A stretch of 8,561 nt of DNA, taken from contig JAEZLD010000039.1 in assembly GCA_023415335.1 (NCBI GenBank), positions 1 to 8,561 on the forward strand, written 5' to 3'. Below, in pieces: positions 6,774 to 8,561 of this stretch (positions within the stretch are counted from its first letter, which is position 1; every line of letters begins with the position of its first letter). The notes beneath the pieces are model-generated. The model was not told the DNA's origin and searched no databases. It saw only the letters and a list, made by a program, of their open reading frames with translations. A program made the translations under genes and the position numbers. The DNA is from Bacillota bacterium (lineage in GTDB: Bacteria > Bacillota > Clostridia > Clostridiales > Caloramatoraceae).

Positions 6774-7442
6774 TTATTTATTCCATTCCTGAACCTGCTG
6801 GGAAAGCCAGTCTGTCCACTCCTTCATTCCCTCACCGGTTTTAGCCGATATCGGAAAAACCTTAAGCTTAGGGTTTCTCATGTGGGCATATTCAACCACC
6901 TTATCCATATCAAAATCAAAGTATGGAAGCACGTCTATCTTGTTGATTATAAGCACATCGCACACGGTGAATATAAGGGGATACTTAAGAGGCTTATCAT
7001 GGCCCTCAGGTACGGAAAGAATCATTGCATTTTTAACTGCCCCTGTGTCAAATTCAGCGGGGCATACAAGGTTGCCTACGTTCTCCAGAACAACCAAATC
7101 CAGATCCTCCGTCCCAAGCTCCTTTAAACCCTGCTCCGTCATGCCTGCATCCAGATGGCACATGCCTCCTGTATGAAGCTGTATAGCTTTTACACCAGTT
7201 TCAGATACCTTCTCAGCATCTACTGCAGAATCAATATCTGCCTCCATTACCCCTATTTTCATGCTATCCTTGAGAAGCTCGATTGTCTTTATAAGTGTAG
7301 TAGTCTTTCCTGATCCAGGTGAGGACATCAGGTTTAAAAGGAATGTCTTCTCCCTCTTCAACTCCTGTCTCACCCTCTCAGCCTCTGCGTCGTTATTTGC
7401 AAAAATACTCTGCTTTATTTCAATTATCCTTACCTTATCCAT
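6774..7442 (-). CDS. hypB: Hydrogenase/urease nickel incorporation GTPase HypB
   Basis: A 222-residue SIMIBI-class GTPase that works with HypA to load nickel into metalloenzymes, classically [NiFe]-hydrogenase and in some bacteria urease. The P-loop SSPGSGKT is at 40-47, EADIDS at 67-72 and LENVGNLVCPAEFD at 119-132. The G4 motif NKID is at 167-170 and ISAKTGEG at 198-205. The G-domain metal-site residues Cys95 and His96 (GMCHLDA) and Cys127 (VCPAEF) are present. The N-terminal CxxCGC nickel motif and the His-rich stretch of E. coli-type or rhizobial HypB are absent, as in many clostridial and archaeal forms. The ATG at 7442 is chosen because GGAGGGG lies 4 nt upstream; a longer frame would begin with TTG at 7478, overlap hypA and have low-complexity Arg-rich residues. 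It follows hypA by 22 nt. No hydrogenase or urease gene is in the window, so the client enzyme is unknown. Confidence 0.95.
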   Translation of the reverse strand: MDKVRIIEIKQSIFANNDAEAERVRQELKREKTFLLNLMSSPGSGKTTTLIKTIELLKDSMKIGVMEADIDSAVDAEKVSETGVKAIQLHTGGMCHLDAGMTEQGLKELGTEDLDLVVLENVGNLVCPAEFDTGAVKNAMILSVPEGHDKPLKYPLIFTVCDVLIINKIDVLPYFDFDMDKVVEYAHMRNPKLKVFPISAKTGEGMKEWTDWLSQQVQEWNK

Positions 7443-7446
7443 ATTA

Positions 7447-7453
7447 CCCCTCC
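7447..7453 (-). promoter_or_regulatory. Ribosome binding site fixing the hypB start
   Basis: GGAGGGG lies 4 nt before the ATG at 7442, in the 22-nt gap after the hypA stop. It sets the start of HypB at MDKVRIIEIK rather than 12 residues upstream. Confidence 0.8.
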
Positions 7454-7464
7454 TACGCCGGCCC

Positions 7465-7809
7465 TCAGCAGGCCTCAATTTCCTTTATGGTAAATTCATT
7501 TCCCTGAAGAAGGCTGGTGCTCTCACTGCCACAGTAGGGACATTTTTTACCATGCTTTACTGTTGGATAGCTTCCTCTGCACTCCTCACAAAGCGTAACT
7601 GCAGGAAGAGTATTTATTTTAAGCTGCGCCCCCTTCAGCAGGGTGGAGCGCCCGTTGGCCCACCCCCAGCAATCAGTAATATATTCCGGTATTACCCCAC
7701 TTACCTCTCCTATCTCCAAGGTAACAGAGGTCACCTGGGACAGGGACTGCTCCCTGCCCAGGTCCTCTATTGTATCCATGACCTTAATCACAATCCCCAG
7801 CTCGTGCAT
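7465..7809 (-). CDS. hypA: Nickel metallochaperone HypA
   Basis: A 114-residue HypA/HybF protein of standard length. It begins with MHE, whose His2 and N-terminal amine bind nickel. It carries the structural zinc site as two CxxC pairs, Cys74-Cys77 (CEEC) and Cys90-Cys93 (CPYC), joined by a short loop. The segment LEIGEVSGVIPEYI (31-44) matches the family core. HypA delivers nickel in concert with HypB to apo-hydrogenase large subunit, or in some organisms to urease. The ATG at 7809 has GGAGGG 4 nt upstream and lies 13 nt after the stop of the FAD/Fe-S protein, so the genes are surely one transcript. Other maturation genes (hypC, hypD, hypE, hypF) are not in view, though they could be upstream or elsewhere. 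Confidence 0.95.
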   Translation of the reverse strand: MHELGIVIKVMDTIEDLGREQSLSQVTSVTLEIGEVSGVIPEYITDCWGWANGRSTLLKGAQLKINTLPAVTLCEECRGSYPTVKHGKKCPYCGSESTSLLQGNEFTIKEIEAC

Positions 7810-7822
7810 GTTTCCCTCCAGC

Positions 7823-8561
7823 CTAGCTCTTCTTTTTATTACGTCTTATTTTAATCTCACGCTTTATCATATATGGGAGCAGAGCCTTGATTTTATCCTC
7901 GGTCTTCACCATGCGACTTGCTTCGGGAAGCTCCCTATTAAGATGAATTGCATCAAATTCACATTTTGTTGTACATACTCCACAGCCTATGCATCTGTTT
8001 TCATCCACTATGGTAGCACCGCAGCCAAGGCAGCGTGAGGTTTCCTTTTTAACCTGCTCTTCCGTAAAGGTTCCCCTTAGATCCCTGAAGGTAGCCTTTG
8101 ATGCTTCAGAATTTGGCGTACCCGGACTCTGGCGAGGTGTATTGTCATAGGTGGCTACTGCAAAATCAACATTGGCCTTGTTAAGCTCTATGAAATCCCT
8201 TCTGTTTCTGCCAATTGTCAGGCTCTGGCCTTCATGTACAAAACGGTGCAGTGAAACTGCTGCCTCCTTGCCTGCTGCAATGGCATCGATTGCAAACTTA
8301 GGGCCTGTAAATACATCCCCTCCAACAAATATGTCGCTCTCTTCTGTCTGGTAGGTAAGGGAATCCGCTGCTGGATAGTTGCCACGCCCAAGCTTAACCT
8401 TTGAGCCTGAGAGCAGCTCTCCCCATACAATGGACTGACCTATGGACATGATAACATTGGAGCATGGTACTGTTACTGTATCATTCTCATCATACTTAGG
8501 GGAAAACCTTTTATTTTCATCAAATACTGAGAGGCATCTTTTAAATACCACTGCTGTAACC
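7823..8561 (-). CDS. GltD-like FAD-dependent oxidoreductase with C-terminal 4Fe-4S domain, C-terminal part
   Basis: The last 245 residues of a larger protein; the frame is open through the right edge of the window (the GTG at 8551 is an internal Val codon). IFVGGDVFTGP followed by AIDAIAAGKEAA (visible residues 77-100) is the second FAD-binding signature of the glutamate synthase small-subunit (GltD) family and its relatives. The tail carries CLGCG (Cys177, Cys180) and CIGCGVCTTKC (Cys190, 193, 196, 200), a CxxCxxCxxxC set for a 4Fe-4S cluster. The residue after the last Cys is Glu rather than the more usual Pro. The C-terminus is very basic (KREIKIRRNKKKS). Such proteins pass electrons between NAD(P)H, flavin and Fe-S partners in the cytoplasm. 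hypA follows after 13 nt. The partner enzyme is unknown; similarity to YgfK-type oxidoreductases is possible but cannot be judged without the N-terminus. Confidence 0.85.
   Translation of the reverse strand, partial: VTAVVFKRCLSVFDENKRFSPKYDENDTVTVPCSNVIMSIGQSIVWGELLSGSKVKLGRGNYPAADSLTYQTEESDIFVGGDVFTGPKFAIDAIAAGKEAAVSLHRFVHEGQSLTIGRNRRDFIELNKANVDFAVATYDNTPRQSPGTPNSEASKATFRDLRGTFTEEQVKKETSRCLGCGATIVDENRCIGCGVCTTKCEFDAIHLNRELPEASRMVKTEDKIKALLPYMIKREIKIRRNKKKS

Noticed and set aside
7443..7478. N-terminal extension of HypB by 12 residues from a TTG
   Set aside because: It overlaps hypA, is Arg-rich and unlike HypB, and the ATG at 7442 has a strong ribosome site.
7261..7854. Plus-strand open frame of 197 codons
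   Set aside because: It runs antisense across hypB and hypA, which are certain; no Shine-Dalgarno and no family features.

Overview
This is an 8.56 kb stretch with every supported gene on the minus strand, so transcription runs from high to low coordinates. Strong AGGAGG-type ribosome binding sites, frequent ATA/AGA codons, moderate G+C and the protein types point to an anaerobic low-to-mid-GC Firmicute. A clostridial gut or rumen bacterium of the Lachnospiraceae kind fits best, but the species cannot be read from the sequence.

Region A (8561 to 3904) is one tightly packed run of six genes with no internal gap above 22 nt. In transcription order they are: the C-terminal part of a GltD-like FAD/4Fe-4S oxidoreductase (cut by the window edge), hypA, hypB, a nucleoside phosphorylase, a second divergent nucleoside phosphorylase paralog, and an SsnA/MtaD-type amidohydrolase. 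Two junctions look translationally coupled: TAA directly followed by ATG at 5942/5943, and a 10-nt overlap at 5196-5205. The last three genes form a plausible nucleoside cleavage and deamination module. It sits behind a nickel-insertion pair and a redox protein, and this combination is the most interesting thing in the window.

Region B (3903 to 2842) holds a stand-alone AlkD-type DNA alkylation repair glycosylase with the expected catalytic Trp/Asp/Arg/Trp set. It is followed by a strong 16-bp-stem intrinsic terminator. Region C (2841 to 2026) holds a single Est30-like carboxylesterase (alpha/beta hydrolase) with its own intrinsic terminator.

Region D (1988 to 1) starts with a near-consensus sigma-A promoter. 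It drives a Wzx-type polysaccharide flippase and then a GT-B/GT4 glycosyltransferase that runs off the left edge, so it is the beginning of a surface polysaccharide operon. This part is visibly more AT-rich than the rest. No tRNA, rRNA, CRISPR, insertion sequence or riboswitch was recognised, and no gene-free stretch exceeds 300 bases (the gaps are 234, 180 and 189 nt).
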